Positions 34,730 to 43,295 of a stretch of 64,000 nt of DNA are shown here, piece by piece. The translations under genes and the position numbers were made by a program. The stretch lies in NCBI GenBank assembly GCA_017476545.1, contig JAFUZP010000023.1, positions 1 through 64,000 on the forward strand, read 5' to 3'. Source of the stretch: Alloprevotella sp. (lineage in GTDB: Bacteria > Bacteroidota > Bacteroidia > Bacteroidales > Bacteroidaceae). Under the pieces are notes generated by a model. It saw only the letters and a list, made by a program, of their open reading frames with translations. It had not been told where the DNA came from and did not search any database. Numbering within the stretch: the stretch's first letter is position 1; every line of letters starts with the position of its first letter.

Positions 34730-34816
34730 GCGCATTCCCGCGCCGGAGGGCTTGGCGGCGCGCCCCTTCCGGGCCCTGTACCGACCCCGGCGGCCTCCCC
34801 CTATCTTCCTCCCGGG

Positions 34817-34897
34817 GTTCCCTTATGGAACGGCCGCCGTTCCCTTATGGAACGAGCCTCGTTCCCTTATGGAACCCCCGCCGTTCCCTTATGCACC
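34817..34897 (+). repeat. 22-bp periodic dyad array, GTTCC/GGAAC family, 4 units
   Basis: Three copies of GTTCCCTTATGGAAC at 34817, 34839 and 34861 and a partly degenerate one at 34883 (GTTCCCTTATGCACC), exactly 22 bp apart with 7-bp variable spacers. Each has a 5-bp dyad GTTCC/GGAAC around CTTAT. The core is unrelated to the TAACCC family but the period is the same. Between tyrA and this array (34730-34816) I see nothing recognisable. Confidence 0.9.
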
Positions 34898-34928
34898 CCG
34901 AAGGGGGGTGCTATATATGCCCGGGGCA

Positions 34929-34987
34929 GGAAGCTTAACTTCCTAAGCTAAGAAGTTAAGCTTCCTGGGCGAGGAAGTTAAGCTTCC
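34929..34987 (+). repeat. 22-bp periodic dyad array, GGAAG/CTTCC family, 3 units
   Basis: GGAAGCTTAACTTCC (34929), AGAAGTTAAGCTTCC (34951) and GGAAGTTAAGCTTCC (34973), again exactly 22 bp apart. The first unit is the reverse complement of the third, which is possible because the core is nearly palindromic. It starts 32 bp after the previous array. Confidence 0.9.
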
Positions 34988-35009
34988 TGTCCGGAGGTGG
35001 TGCGCCCCT

Positions 35010-35089
35010 TACCCCTCGGGGTAGCCGTTCTTAACCCAAGGGTCACGGCTTCCTAACCCTATAGTCAGTTCTCCCTAACCGCAGGGTTA
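35010..35089 (-). repeat. 22-bp periodic dyad array, TAACCC family, 4 units
   Basis: Cores at 35010 (TACCCCTCGGGGTA), 35032 (TAACCCAAGGGTCA), 35054 (TAACCCTATAGTCA) and 35076 (TAACCGCAGGGTTA), 22 bp apart. The spacers look like reverse complements of those in other arrays (AGAACGGC on the minus strand), so this array is probably inverted relative to them. It lies 57 bp upstream of a promoter. Confidence 0.85.
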
Positions 35090-35122
35090 GGATTTTGCCA
35101 AAGCAGATTATCCCCTCCCGTC

Positions 35123-35154
35123 CTTGGCGGATTGGGAACTTTTGCCTACCTTTG
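35123..35154 (+). promoter_or_regulatory. Promoter upstream of the short ORF and the Cys-rich protein
   Basis: CTTG (35123-35126), 20 bp, then TACCTTTG (35147-35154), a good Bacteroidota promoter. The transcript would start near 35161, giving a leader of about 340 nt before the gene at 35502. Confidence 0.7.
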
Positions 35155-35174
35155 CCCGCGAAACCAAGAACATA

Positions 35175-35303
35175 ATGATGCCTTACGCGTATATATATAA
35201 TATAGGTATGTCGGCCTGCGCAGTTGCGGATGCTGACTATGCCCGTATTTACCGGGCGGGAAGTGCCCGAATTACCCCCCCATACGCTCTGGGAATCAAG
35301 TAG
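35175..35303 (+). CDS. Possible 42-residue short ORF in the leader
   Basis: MMPYAYIYNIGMSACAVADA at the start and TPPYALGIK at the end; begins 14 nt after the predicted transcript start. It has two adjacent ATG codons and no recognisable domain. A strong hairpin (35328-35370) follows its stop. It could be a regulatory leader peptide, a small protein, or chance; the three Tyr in residues 4-8 are weak support for a leader role. Confidence 0.35.
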   Translation: MMPYAYIYNIGMSACAVADADYARIYRAGSARITPPYALGIK

Positions 35304-35327
35304 TTACAGACATATACGCAAGCATTG

Positions 35328-35370
35328 AGCGGCGCACTGCGCCCCCTTCGGAGGGGTGCGGTGCGCCGCT
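35328..35370 (+). terminator. Strong hairpin in the leader of the Cys-rich protein gene
   Basis: AGCGGCGCAC (35328-35337) pairs with 35361-35370, and inside it CCCC (35342-35345) pairs with GGGG (35353-35356) around CTTCGG. The following TTTGTGTGCTT is only weakly T-rich, so it may be an inefficient terminator or a leader structure. A second small palindrome GTTGCGATT-G-AATCGCAAC lies at about 35399-35417. Nothing else is evident up to 35501. Confidence 0.5.
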
Positions 35371-35501
35371 TTGTGTGCTTGGGGGCGCGTTGAGTTTGTT
35401 GCGATTGAATCGCAACAGACCGGACGCGCGGCCGGGAAGTGCCGGGACTGGTCTGCGGACGATTAATTAACGAATCATAAATCCATTAAAACAACTAAGC
35501 A

Positions 35502-36173
35502 ATGAACAACGAAAAGACACTTGCCGGCGCGCTGTGCGCCGCTGAAGAGGTTGCGGATGCCGCGCAGGCGGCTCCCGCGGAGGGTAAGAAGAAGTACGTG
35601 CCGCCCCGGATGGAGGTCATCCCGCTGGGCCCGCAGCGGATGCTGGCGACGAGCGGGGAACCGCCCGTGCAGGTCTTCATCGACTCGCTTTATGGGGTTA
35701 GCTACTATTACCAAGAGCTGGTTTCTCAGTCGGATTGTGACGTCTGCCATGAGCGGCTTGGGCGTATAAAGAATGCCGAAGGTTTAAGGATTGAGGCAGC
35801 GGGTTGGGATGTTGACTGTGAGGACCTCGGTAGAGGCTTCCTTGCCCGGTATGCCGCTGCGGCGCAGGGCATCCGCGACTATGTGGACGATATGACCGAC
35901 TGCTCGTACCTTATCGCTCACCCAAACTACCAAACGGGAAGCTGTGCGCCTGAAAACGTGTTCCCTATCCCTGCGTACTGTAATTATGGTTGCGGTAGCG
36001 GCCTGTTATGGACGCCGGGTCTCGTACCCTCTGTATCCTTCTCTGGTGCGAACTGGGACGTGCAGGACTTCTTCGCCAATGCGAGGTTCGATTGTGGTGA
36101 TGATGGGAAAAGCTTCAGCGGCACGTACAATGGCCGCAGGTTTGAGGGAACGATAGGGAGTACGAAGTCGTAG
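35502..36173 (+). CDS. Unknown Cys-rich protein with a Bacteroidales leader-like N-terminus
   Basis: 223 residues, family not recognised. The first ~50 residues are Ala-rich and end in KKYVPPRMEVIPLGPQRML followed by ATSG. The pattern K-Y-x-P-x-M-E-V ... L-A-T-S-G is common at the start of many small unknown Bacteroidales proteins. The rest is rich in Tyr, Gly and Cys (for example CDVCHERLG, YCNYGCGSGLLW, ARFDCGDDGKSF). There is no signal peptide or membrane helix. The leader-like N-terminus may be removed during maturation, as in a precursor peptide, but no modifying enzyme is next to it. Confidence 0.7.
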   Translation: MNNEKTLAGALCAAEEVADAAQAAPAEGKKKYVPPRMEVIPLGPQRMLATSGEPPVQVFIDSLYGVSYYYQELVSQSDCDVCHERLGRIKNAEGLRIEAAGWDVDCEDLGRGFLARYAAAAQGIRDYVDDMTDCSYLIAHPNYQTGSCAPENVFPIPAYCNYGCGSGLLWTPGLVPSVSFSGANWDVQDFFANARFDCGDDGKSFSGTYNGRRFEGTIGSTKS

Positions 36174-36337
36174 GCGATTAGAGTTAAACACGAGAAGCTA
36201 TAAGTTGCCCCTATGAGCCGCAGGCACTCAAGCCCCTGCGCCATTAAGGAAAAGTCCCCCGGAGCCAGGTCCAGACCAGCTTCGGGGAACTTCATGCTGC
36301 GGTATACAGGAGGGCCTCCGCCCGCATCTCCCGGGAA

Positions 36338-38842
36338 TCACTGCCCCATGCCCTGCACGCCGCCCGCGCCCTGCATCCCGCCCTGCATGGAGGAGGACTG
36401 CGTCTGCACGTCGTCGTTCTCAATGGTGCGCGCCGCCTTCTTCACCACGGCCTTGAGCGAGCCGAAGCGCCAGCTGACGCCAAGCCCGACGCGGCCAAGG
36501 CGGTGGACGGTGACGTCGGACGTGGAGCGGAACGCCGCCGACTCCGTGACGCTGTGGAACGTCATGCGCGGGTTGAAGATGTTAAAGGCGTTCACCTCCA
36601 CCGTGAGGCGGTCCTCCTTGAGGAAGGAACGGCTGAGCGACGCGAAGTAGAAGAAGAACTTCTCGCTGCTCCCCTGCAGGTTGATGCGCGGCCAGTTGTA
36701 GCCGCCGCCCAGGTTCATCTTGACTTTCCAGGGCAGTTCCTGCCGCAGCATGGCGAAGACGCGTCCGCCGAAGCCGTGGTTGCGGTCGCCCGTGCGGTAG
36801 GACTTGAAGTCGCGGTAGTTCAGGTCGCCGTTCACCATCAGCGTAGTGGCCTTCGACAGCATCAGGTTGGCGAAGGCGTTCAGCGTGGCTCCCTTCGAGT
36901 GGAGGACGTTTCCGTACGTCGTATGCTGCACGCCCTCCTCCACGAAGGAGTACTGCGTCAGTCCGGTCACGGAGGTGGAGTAGCCCGCCGTCAGGTTCAG
37001 ACTGAACTTCTGGGTGAAGCTGCTGAAGTTCAGTTCGAAGTTGTGCCCCTTCTCGCTCGTCAGGTTCGGGCTGCCGTAGGAGATGGCGAAGGGTGTCACG
37101 TGGTTCACGTAGGGCGAGAGGTAGGTGATGTCCGGCCGGCCGATGCGCAGGTTGTAATTTGCGCGGAGCATCATGGTGGGCTTCAGGTTGTAGCCGAGGT
37201 TCAGGCTGGGTACGAGGTCGTTCAGCCTTGCGGAGAAAGCCTCCCGCTCCGTGCTGCCGGGGTAGGTGACGCGCAGGTGGCTGCTCTCGAAGCGCAGTCC
37301 GGCACGTGCGGAGAACTTGCGTAGCTTGAGCATATACTCCGCGTAGGCCGCCGCGATGTCGTTGCGGTGGCGGTAGAGCAGGCTGCGCTCCTCGTCGCGG
37401 ACGAAGGGCTCGTCCGTCCCGGCTGGGCGCGTCAGCTCCGTATTGTCCGAGCGGTTGATGCGGTAGATGTACTTCGTGCCGACGGACAGGGTGTGTAGCT
37501 TCGCAATGGGGGTGGTGAAGTCGGCCTGTGCCGTGTGTTCCTGCGTCTTCCCGTCCGGGTCCACCATGAGGTCCTCCAGGGGGAAGGGCATGTCGTAGCC
37601 GCTTGAGTAGAGGCTGACGGCCTCCTCCTCCCGCTTGTTGGAACTGAAACGGTAGGACAGTGTAAGGTTCTGTTCCTCGCGGGCGAACTGGTGCTGGAAG
37701 TCCACGCTGGTGTTGATGCCATGGAAACGTGACGGCTGGTTGGTACGTGCGCAGTAGGCGTAGCGTTCCGTGCCGTCCGCACTGAACATCTGCGTCAGTC
37801 CGTCGCCCCACGAGTGGTGGTTACCGGCGAACATGTCCGCGCTGACACTCAGCAGGTCGCGGTCCGAGAACTCGTAGCTCGCATCCACGCCGCCGTAGCC
37901 GAAGAGCGACTTGTTGCGCCCGCTCCCTGTGCCGCGCAGCAGGTGGTAGTACGTATCGCCGAACGTCTCCCGCTCGTTCTCCTGCGTCACCTTCCCGGGG
38001 AACTGTCGGTTAATCCCGCCGTTGGCCGAGAGCGTCAGTTTGCCCAGCTGCGCCATGGCGAATAGTCCGCCCCCCACATCCCGCGTACTGAGGCGCAGGT
38101 TCGGCGTCAGCGTGTAGCCGCTGGTCTGCGCTTCCGCAGCCGTGGCGGTCACGATGTTCAGGATACCGCTCACGCCCTCGGCGTCATGCTTCGCTCCGGG
38201 GTCGGTGATGACCTCCACCCGCTTCACGACACTGGCCGGAAAGCTCTTGAGCACCACGCTGGCGTTGTCCGACATCATCTTATTGGGCTTCCCGTTCACG
38301 TACACTTTGAAGTCCGACTTCCCGTTCACCGTTATGTTGTCCTGCCCGTCCACCGTGACGAGCGGCACCTTACGGAGCATCTCAATCATCGTGTTGGCCT
38401 GCGCGTCCGGATCGTCCGCCATGGAGTACGAGATGCGGTCTATCTGGCTCGTCACCAGCGGTGCGGCGGCCACGACCGTAGCCCCGCCCAGCTCCGTGCT
38501 CGCTTCCTGCGTCAGCAGCCGACCCAGGTCCAGCCGCTCCGCATCGCCCAGTGTCACGTTGCGCGACAGCGTGCGACGACCCAAGCCGGCGACCTGTAGC
38601 ACATAGTCTCCCGCCACGCCGTAGCGCAGCGCGAAACGACCGCGCTCATCGCTGGCCGCAACTGCCACCGCCTGCTGGCGGCCGCGCGGCAGTAGCCGCA
38701 CCGTAGCGTATGCATCCGGCGCGCCGGACAGCGAGTCCGCCAGCACGCCTGTCACTTCATATCCTCCGGCCGACTGCGCAACGGCAGTCAGCGAGGCGCA
38801 CCCGAGCACCAGGAGGAGCAGGATTCCTTTCATGTTCATCAT
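36338..38842 (-). CDS. TonB-dependent outer membrane receptor-like protein
   Basis: 834 residues. Signal peptide about 1-22 (CASLTAVAQ). A carboxypeptidase-regulatory-like beta-sandwich (about 27-110, VTGVLADSLSGAPDAYATV), a plug-like domain (about 125-235, with SDFKVYVNGKPNKMM and RVEVITDPGAKHDAEGVSGI) and an OMP_b-brl_3-type barrel (about 240-800) follow. The C-terminus is an unusual Gly/Met/Gln-rich tail (SSSMQGGMQGAGGVQGMGQ). There is no SusD partner, so it belongs to the stand-alone group and the substrate is unknown. It would be energised by the TonB system encoded at 57-60 kb. Confidence 0.88.
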   Translation of the reverse strand: MMNMKGILLLLVLGCASLTAVAQSAGGYEVTGVLADSLSGAPDAYATVRLLPRGRQQAVAVAASDERGRFALRYGVAGDYVLQVAGLGRRTLSRNVTLGDAERLDLGRLLTQEASTELGGATVVAAAPLVTSQIDRISYSMADDPDAQANTMIEMLRKVPLVTVDGQDNITVNGKSDFKVYVNGKPNKMMSDNASVVLKSFPASVVKRVEVITDPGAKHDAEGVSGILNIVTATAAEAQTSGYTLTPNLRLSTRDVGGGLFAMAQLGKLTLSANGGINRQFPGKVTQENERETFGDTYYHLLRGTGSGRNKSLFGYGGVDASYEFSDRDLLSVSADMFAGNHHSWGDGLTQMFSADGTERYAYCARTNQPSRFHGINTSVDFQHQFAREEQNLTLSYRFSSNKREEEAVSLYSSGYDMPFPLEDLMVDPDGKTQEHTAQADFTTPIAKLHTLSVGTKYIYRINRSDNTELTRPAGTDEPFVRDEERSLLYRHRNDIAAAYAEYMLKLRKFSARAGLRFESSHLRVTYPGSTEREAFSARLNDLVPSLNLGYNLKPTMMLRANYNLRIGRPDITYLSPYVNHVTPFAISYGSPNLTSEKGHNFELNFSSFTQKFSLNLTAGYSTSVTGLTQYSFVEEGVQHTTYGNVLHSKGATLNAFANLMLSKATTLMVNGDLNYRDFKSYRTGDRNHGFGGRVFAMLRQELPWKVKMNLGGGYNWPRINLQGSSEKFFFYFASLSRSFLKEDRLTVEVNAFNIFNPRMTFHSVTESAAFRSTSDVTVHRLGRVGLGVSWRFGSLKAVVKKAARTIENDDVQTQSSSMQGGMQGAGGVQGMGQ

Positions 38843-38911
38843 AAGTCCAATGTTGTGTTGATGTATGACCCGTTTCCCTTCAGCCGCATCCGCGCCTTAG
38901 GGAACAATGCG

Positions 38912-38919
38912 CAAAAGTA
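38912..38919 (-). promoter_or_regulatory. -7 promoter box of the TonB-dependent receptor gene
   Basis: Minus-strand TACTTTTG fits TAnnTTTG and lies 70 bp upstream of the receptor start. No TTTG lies at the proper -33 distance. Confidence 0.5.
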
Positions 38920-39032
38920 CACTTTTCCGTGCAACCGCACTGCGCATTCACACCGTTTAACTAAAAAAAGGAAACGCCACACCGGAGGACGCTCCCTCCG
39001 TAGCCCTTGTAGCCGGAGGGTAGGGGGGAGTT

Positions 39033-39761
39033 CTAAATTCCCAGTACCCAGCGCACGGCAAAGTACAGGCAGGGTAGGAACAAGGCGGGCAGTAGGTTGA
39101 TAGTCTTGCAGTCCTTGATGTGCAGCACGCCGAGTCCCGCAGCGGCGATAAGCACGCCGCCGACGATGTTCGTCTCCGTTATGATTTCGGCCGAGAGGGA
39201 GCCCGGTTCGGTAGTGACGAACCCGGCGGAAAGTTTTCCCAGCAGGAAGAAGAACGACATCCAGAGAAAAACGGGTATGGCGGAGAGGGCGACACCGAAA
39301 CCGTAGGTGGAGGCGACCACAATCAGCGTGACGAAGTTGAGCGTTGCGGCCGTCATCAGGTAAGTGTTGTCCCCTTGCAGCGCGGAGAGGATGGGCCCCA
39401 TGATGGCCAGCGTGCCGACACAGCAGAGCAGGGTGGCGGTGGTGATACCTTCGGACAGGGGGGGGGTACCCGCCTTCTTGGGGGTATGCCTCTCCATGCG
39501 CCGCGAAACGCCCTCCATGCGTTCGTCCAAGCGGAGGAACGTGCCGATGAGACCGCCCACGGCCAGACAGAAAATGAACAGGACGGGCACCTGGCTCTTC
39601 ACCATGTTGGGCATGGCCACATTGATGCCCAAGACAAGGACGGCTATGCCCATAGCCGTGGTCAGCGTACTGAGGTACTTGGCGTTGATGCCCCGCTTCG
39701 TGATGGCGCCTACGAGGCTCCCCGCGATGATTGAAAGGGCGTTGATGAGAATTGCAAGCAT
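39033..39761 (-). CDS. DUF554 family membrane protein
   Basis: 242 residues, six or seven hydrophobic segments, beginning MLAILINALSIIAGSLVGAI as DUF554 (YdfK/YqgA-like) proteins do, with GLIGTFLRLDERME and ILSALQGDNTYLMTAATLNF. The function is unknown; members are thought to be inner-membrane transporters. An insertion of about 15 residues (RRMERHTPKKAGTPPLSEG) lies between helices three and four. It is transcribed alone, with a good promoter at 39796-39827. Confidence 0.85.
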   Translation of the reverse strand: MLAILINALSIIAGSLVGAITKRGINAKYLSTLTTAMGIAVLVLGINVAMPNMVKSQVPVLFIFCLAVGGLIGTFLRLDERMEGVSRRMERHTPKKAGTPPLSEGITTATLLCCVGTLAIMGPILSALQGDNTYLMTAATLNFVTLIVVASTYGFGVALSAIPVFLWMSFFFLLGKLSAGFVTTEPGSLSAEIITETNIVGGVLIAAAGLGVLHIKDCKTINLLPALFLPCLYFAVRWVLGI

Positions 39762-39795
39762 AAGTCCGAAGGGCTTTCGGCCCGGTTTTCGGTTG

Positions 39796-39827
39796 CAAAA
39801 GTACGTAAAACTTCCTTTATGCGCAAA
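39796..39827 (-). promoter_or_regulatory. Promoter of the DUF554 gene
   Basis: Minus-strand TTTG (39824-39827), 20 bp, TACTTTTG (39796-39803): full consensus. The divergent tolC-type gene has its own box TACTTTTG at 39901-39908 on the plus strand. Confidence 0.75.
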
Positions 39828-39928
39828 GGAATATTCCCCCTCGTTGCGCCGCGATTGTCCTATTTTTCCTGTCGGCCTGCCGTGTTCCGTGGGAAAGGAT
39901 TACTTTTGCAGGCATAAAGACTGACGAT

Positions 39929-41494
39929 ATGCGCAGAATCCTATTGTTCTATATCTCGTTTGTCCTCCTTATACCGCTACGCGCCCAGCAGTCCCTCACG
40001 CTTGAGGAGTGCCGGCGGCTGGCCTTGGAGAACAACAAGACGCTGGCCCGGAGCCGCGCGAACCGCGATGTGGCGTTCTACACGCGCCGGGCGGCAGAGA
40101 CGAACTACCTGCCGAAGGTGCAGGTTATGGCGGGTTATGTCCACACAGGTCGTGAGATATCTATTCTTAACAAAGACCAGAAGCGGGCGCTGGGCACCCT
40201 CGGTACGGATTTCGTGCAGGGAGCGACGGTCACCCTGCAGAGCCCGGAGGCACAGGCTCTACTGGCACAGCATCCCGACCTGCTGCCACTTGTGCAGCAG
40301 CTGAGCGGGCAGCTCGGCGCGGCCGGGGCTGCACTGAACGGAGTCGGTGCGGGCATCGTGGATGCTTTCCGCACCGATACGCGCAACATTGCCACCGGTG
40401 CTGTCCTGCTCACCCAACCGCTCTATATGGGCGGTAAGATACGCGCTTACGACCGTCTGACGCACTACACGGAACAGCTGGCGGACTACCAGCTGGCGGC
40501 AGACGAACAGGAAGTTGTCCTTGAGGTGGACCGCGCTTACTGGCAGGTCGTTTCGCTCGCGAACAAGCTCCAGTTGGCGGAGAACTTCCGTAACACGTTG
40601 CGGAAGCTGGATGGCGATGTGCAGAAAATGATTGCGGAAGGCGTGGCGACACGTGCCAACGAGTTGCAGGTGGCTGTGAAACTCAACGAAGCCGAGATGA
40701 TGGTGACGAAAGTAGAGGACGGGCTCGCGCTGAGCCGTATGCTGCTCGGACAGTTGATAGGGCATTCCGCTCCGGCACCGCAGCTTGCGGACGAGGGCAT
40801 GGACGCCTTGCCCGTTGATACCGCCTATGTCACGGCAGATGCAGCGATAGCTTTTGCCAACCGCCCGGAGCTTGGGCAGTTGCAGACGGCCGTCAGCATC
40901 TACAACGAGAAGGCTGCCATTGAGCGCGCCAACGCATTGCCGCAAGTGGCCTTCATAGGAGGGGCAATGCTATCCAACCCTAACGGATTTAATGGCTTCC
41001 GTAATCGTTTCGCGGGCACGTGGACGGTGGGCGTGACGCTGAAGATGCCCGTATGGACGTGGGGGGAATACAAAAATAAGGTAAAGGCGGCGCAGGCCGA
41101 GGCGCAGATGGCGGCTTATCAGGCCGACGAAGTGCGCGAGAAGATAGGGCTGCAGGTGGCACAGGAGACGTTCCGCGTCAATGAGGCTACCAAACGCCTG
41201 CGGCTGACCGGCAAAAACCTTGAACAGGCCGAGGAAAACCTGCGTATCGCCAACCTCGGCTACCAAGAAGGCGTCATCGTGCTCTCCGATGTACTGCAAG
41301 CGCAAACAGCCTGGCTGCAGGCTCACAGCGACAAGATAGATGCGCAGATTGACATCATGCTTACACGCGCCGCGCTCGGTAAGGCGTTGGGACAGCGTAA
41401 CTCCGACGGAGCCGCCCCGGACCGCTCCTCTGATTACGGGGAGCGCGAAGGGAAGCGTGGCTTCCTGCGCTTTATGAAACGCCTCATCCGATAA
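39929..41494 (+). CDS. TolC family outer membrane efflux protein
   Basis: 521 residues. A signal peptide (about 1-20, ending LRAQ) and two OEP repeats with the helical pattern SLTLEECRRLALENNKTLAR near the start and a second repeat beginning near residue 300 (VTADAAIAFANRPELGQLQ). It forms the outer-membrane channel of a tripartite exporter with the next genes. The C-terminal 40 residues are basic (SSDYGEREGKRGFLRFMKR). First gene of the operon, with -7 box TACTTTTG at 39901-39908. Confidence 0.93.
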   Translation: MRRILLFYISFVLLIPLRAQQSLTLEECRRLALENNKTLARSRANRDVAFYTRRAAETNYLPKVQVMAGYVHTGREISILNKDQKRALGTLGTDFVQGATVTLQSPEAQALLAQHPDLLPLVQQLSGQLGAAGAALNGVGAGIVDAFRTDTRNIATGAVLLTQPLYMGGKIRAYDRLTHYTEQLADYQLAADEQEVVLEVDRAYWQVVSLANKLQLAENFRNTLRKLDGDVQKMIAEGVATRANELQVAVKLNEAEMMVTKVEDGLALSRMLLGQLIGHSAPAPQLADEGMDALPVDTAYVTADAAIAFANRPELGQLQTAVSIYNEKAAIERANALPQVAFIGGAMLSNPNGFNGFRNRFAGTWTVGVTLKMPVWTWGEYKNKVKAAQAEAQMAAYQADEVREKIGLQVAQETFRVNEATKRLRLTGKNLEQAEENLRIANLGYQEGVIVLSDVLQAQTAWLQAHSDKIDAQIDIMLTRAALGKALGQRNSDGAAPDRSSDYGEREGKRGFLRFMKRLIR

Positions 41495-41599
41495 GAAACC
41501 GAACCGAAAGAACGAATCAAGAGGCCCTGAAACTGCCTTCCCGTTCCACTGCCGCCGCACAGCCACGGCACGGAGGATGGGGCAGGGGGCATAAACGTT

Positions 41600-42583
41600 A
41601 TGGCAAAAGACAACAAACTCAACATCATTCCCGCCCTGCTTGTTCTCGGCGGAGTCATCGTCGCCGTCGTGGTCGGCAGTCTGTATGCATTCAAGCATGA
41701 AGAAGAGACGCTTCAGGGACAAGCCGAAGTGACCGAGTACCGCGTGTCAAGCAAAGTGCCCGGGCGTATCCTTGAGATTCGCGTCCATGAGGGCGACACC
41801 GTGCGCAAAGGCGATGTGCTGGCCGTTATCGAAGCCCCCGAAGTGGATGCCAAGCTCTCGCAGGCGCAGGCTGCCGAGGCCGCAGCGGCTGCACTGAGCG
41901 ACAAGGCACAGAACGGGGCGCAGAAAGAGGACATCCAAGGGGCGTACGAGTTGTGGCAGAAGGCGAAAGCCGCCACGGAGGTGCTGGAGAAGTCCTATGC
42001 CCGCATCAAGCGGCTTGCGGAAGAGGGCGTCATGCCGCAGCAGAAGCTGGACGAGATTACGGCACAGCGCGATGCCGCCATTGCTACAGAGCGTGCCGCG
42101 AAGTCGCAGTACGACAAGGCGCTGAACGGAGCGCGCCAGGAAGACAAACGTGCCGCTGCGGCACAGGTGAACCGCGCACGCGGTGCTATCGCAGAGGTGA
42201 ACTCCTATAAGCGCGAGACGCTGCTCGTGGCCTCCGCCGATGGTGAGGTGACGGAGATTTTCCCGCAGGTGGGCGAACTCGTAGGCACGGGAGCACCGGT
42301 CATGAACGTGGCCGTGATGCAGGATATGTGGCTTACGTTCAACATTCGCGAAGACCACCTTCCCCGTTTGCCGATGAAGCAGAAGGTGAAGGTCTCGGTG
42401 CCCGCACTTGGGGACAAGGAACTTGACGCCGAAGTGTATTACATGAAAGACCTCGGTAGCTATGCCGCGTGGAAAGCCACGAAGACGACTGGGCAGTACG
42501 ACATGCGTACCTTTGAAGTGCGCCTGCGCCCCGTTTCCCTTCCCGCCGGATTGCGTCCAGGCATGAGCGTGTTACTAAAATAA
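41600..42583 (+). CDS. HlyD/EmrA-type membrane fusion protein
   Basis: 327 residues. One N-terminal membrane helix (about 10-30), a biotinyl-lipoyl-like segment with RVSSKVPGRILEIRVHEGD and VRKGDVLAVIEAPEVDAKL, a long coiled-coil hairpin (about 80-200) and the second lipoyl half LVASADGEVTEIFPQVGELV. It is the periplasmic adaptor between the TolC-like channel and the inner-membrane permeases downstream. The 105-bp gap before it holds no feature that I can name. Confidence 0.92.
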   Translation: MAKDNKLNIIPALLVLGGVIVAVVVGSLYAFKHEEETLQGQAEVTEYRVSSKVPGRILEIRVHEGDTVRKGDVLAVIEAPEVDAKLSQAQAAEAAAAALSDKAQNGAQKEDIQGAYELWQKAKAATEVLEKSYARIKRLAEEGVMPQQKLDEITAQRDAAIATERAAKSQYDKALNGARQEDKRAAAAQVNRARGAIAEVNSYKRETLLVASADGEVTEIFPQVGELVGTGAPVMNVAVMQDMWLTFNIREDHLPRLPMKQKVKVSVPALGDKELDAEVYYMKDLGSYAAWKATKTTGQYDMRTFEVRLRPVSLPAGLRPGMSVLLK

Positions 42584-42619
42584 TAGTCTTGTCACGCATT
42601 CATAAACGGGAAGTAAACG

Positions 42620-43207
42620 ATGACCGAAAAGGCGAAGATGCTGCGCGGAGAGGTCTATTCCGCCGTTGATCCGGAGTTGCTGGAAGAGTTGCACGCCGTG
42701 AAGGAACTGATACGCGACTTCAATACGCTGCGTCCCTCGGACCGTGCAGGGCAGAAAGCGATGCTGAAGAAACTGATAGGCCACATGGCGGATGACGAAG
42801 CCCTCATCATCCAGCCCTTCTTCTGCGACTACGGGAAGCAGATACGCCTCGGACGGCGCTTTTTCGCGAACTTCAACCTGACAATACTGGACGAAGCTTC
42901 CGTTACGTTTGGGGACGATTGTTTCATAGGCCCGAACGTGAGTATCTATACGGCCTGCCACAGCACCGACCCCGTTGAGAGGAATACGCGGCAGGAATGG
43001 GCTCGGCCCGTCAGCATCGGCGATAACGTGTGGATTGGCGGTAGTGTTACGATACTGCCCGGCGTGACAATTGGCTCGAACGTGACGATTGGTGCAGGCT
43101 CAGTCGTAGTCAAGGACATCCCTTCCGGTTGCGTAGCCGTGGGCAATCCCTGTCGTGTTGTACGGTATCTGTCGTGTGACGAGGGGGCAAAGGAACTGGA
43201 AGCATGA
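42620..43207 (+). CDS. Maltose/galactoside O-acetyltransferase family protein
   Basis: 195 residues, left-handed beta-helix acetyltransferase. The N-terminal mac-type domain (MTEKAKMLRGEVYSAVDPEL) and hexapeptide repeats (VTFGDDCFIGPNVSIYTACH, VSIGDNVWIGGSVTILPGV, TIGSNVTIGAGSVV) are clear. The catalytic His is in the CHSTDP segment. It acetylates a sugar or thio-sugar from acetyl-CoA. Its place inside the exporter operon is unusual, and it might modify the exported compound. Confidence 0.9.
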   Translation: MTEKAKMLRGEVYSAVDPELLEELHAVKELIRDFNTLRPSDRAGQKAMLKKLIGHMADDEALIIQPFFCDYGKQIRLGRRFFANFNLTILDEASVTFGDDCFIGPNVSIYTACHSTDPVERNTRQEWARPVSIGDNVWIGGSVTILPGVTIGSNVTIGAGSVVVKDIPSGCVAVGNPCRVVRYLSCDEGAKELEA

Positions 43208-43295
43208 ACTTCTTCTCCATGTCTGTGCTTCTTTGCTGCGGCAAGATGCAATGCGTTCGCTCTTCCAGTTTAACGAAAACGTTCAACAAACAAGC

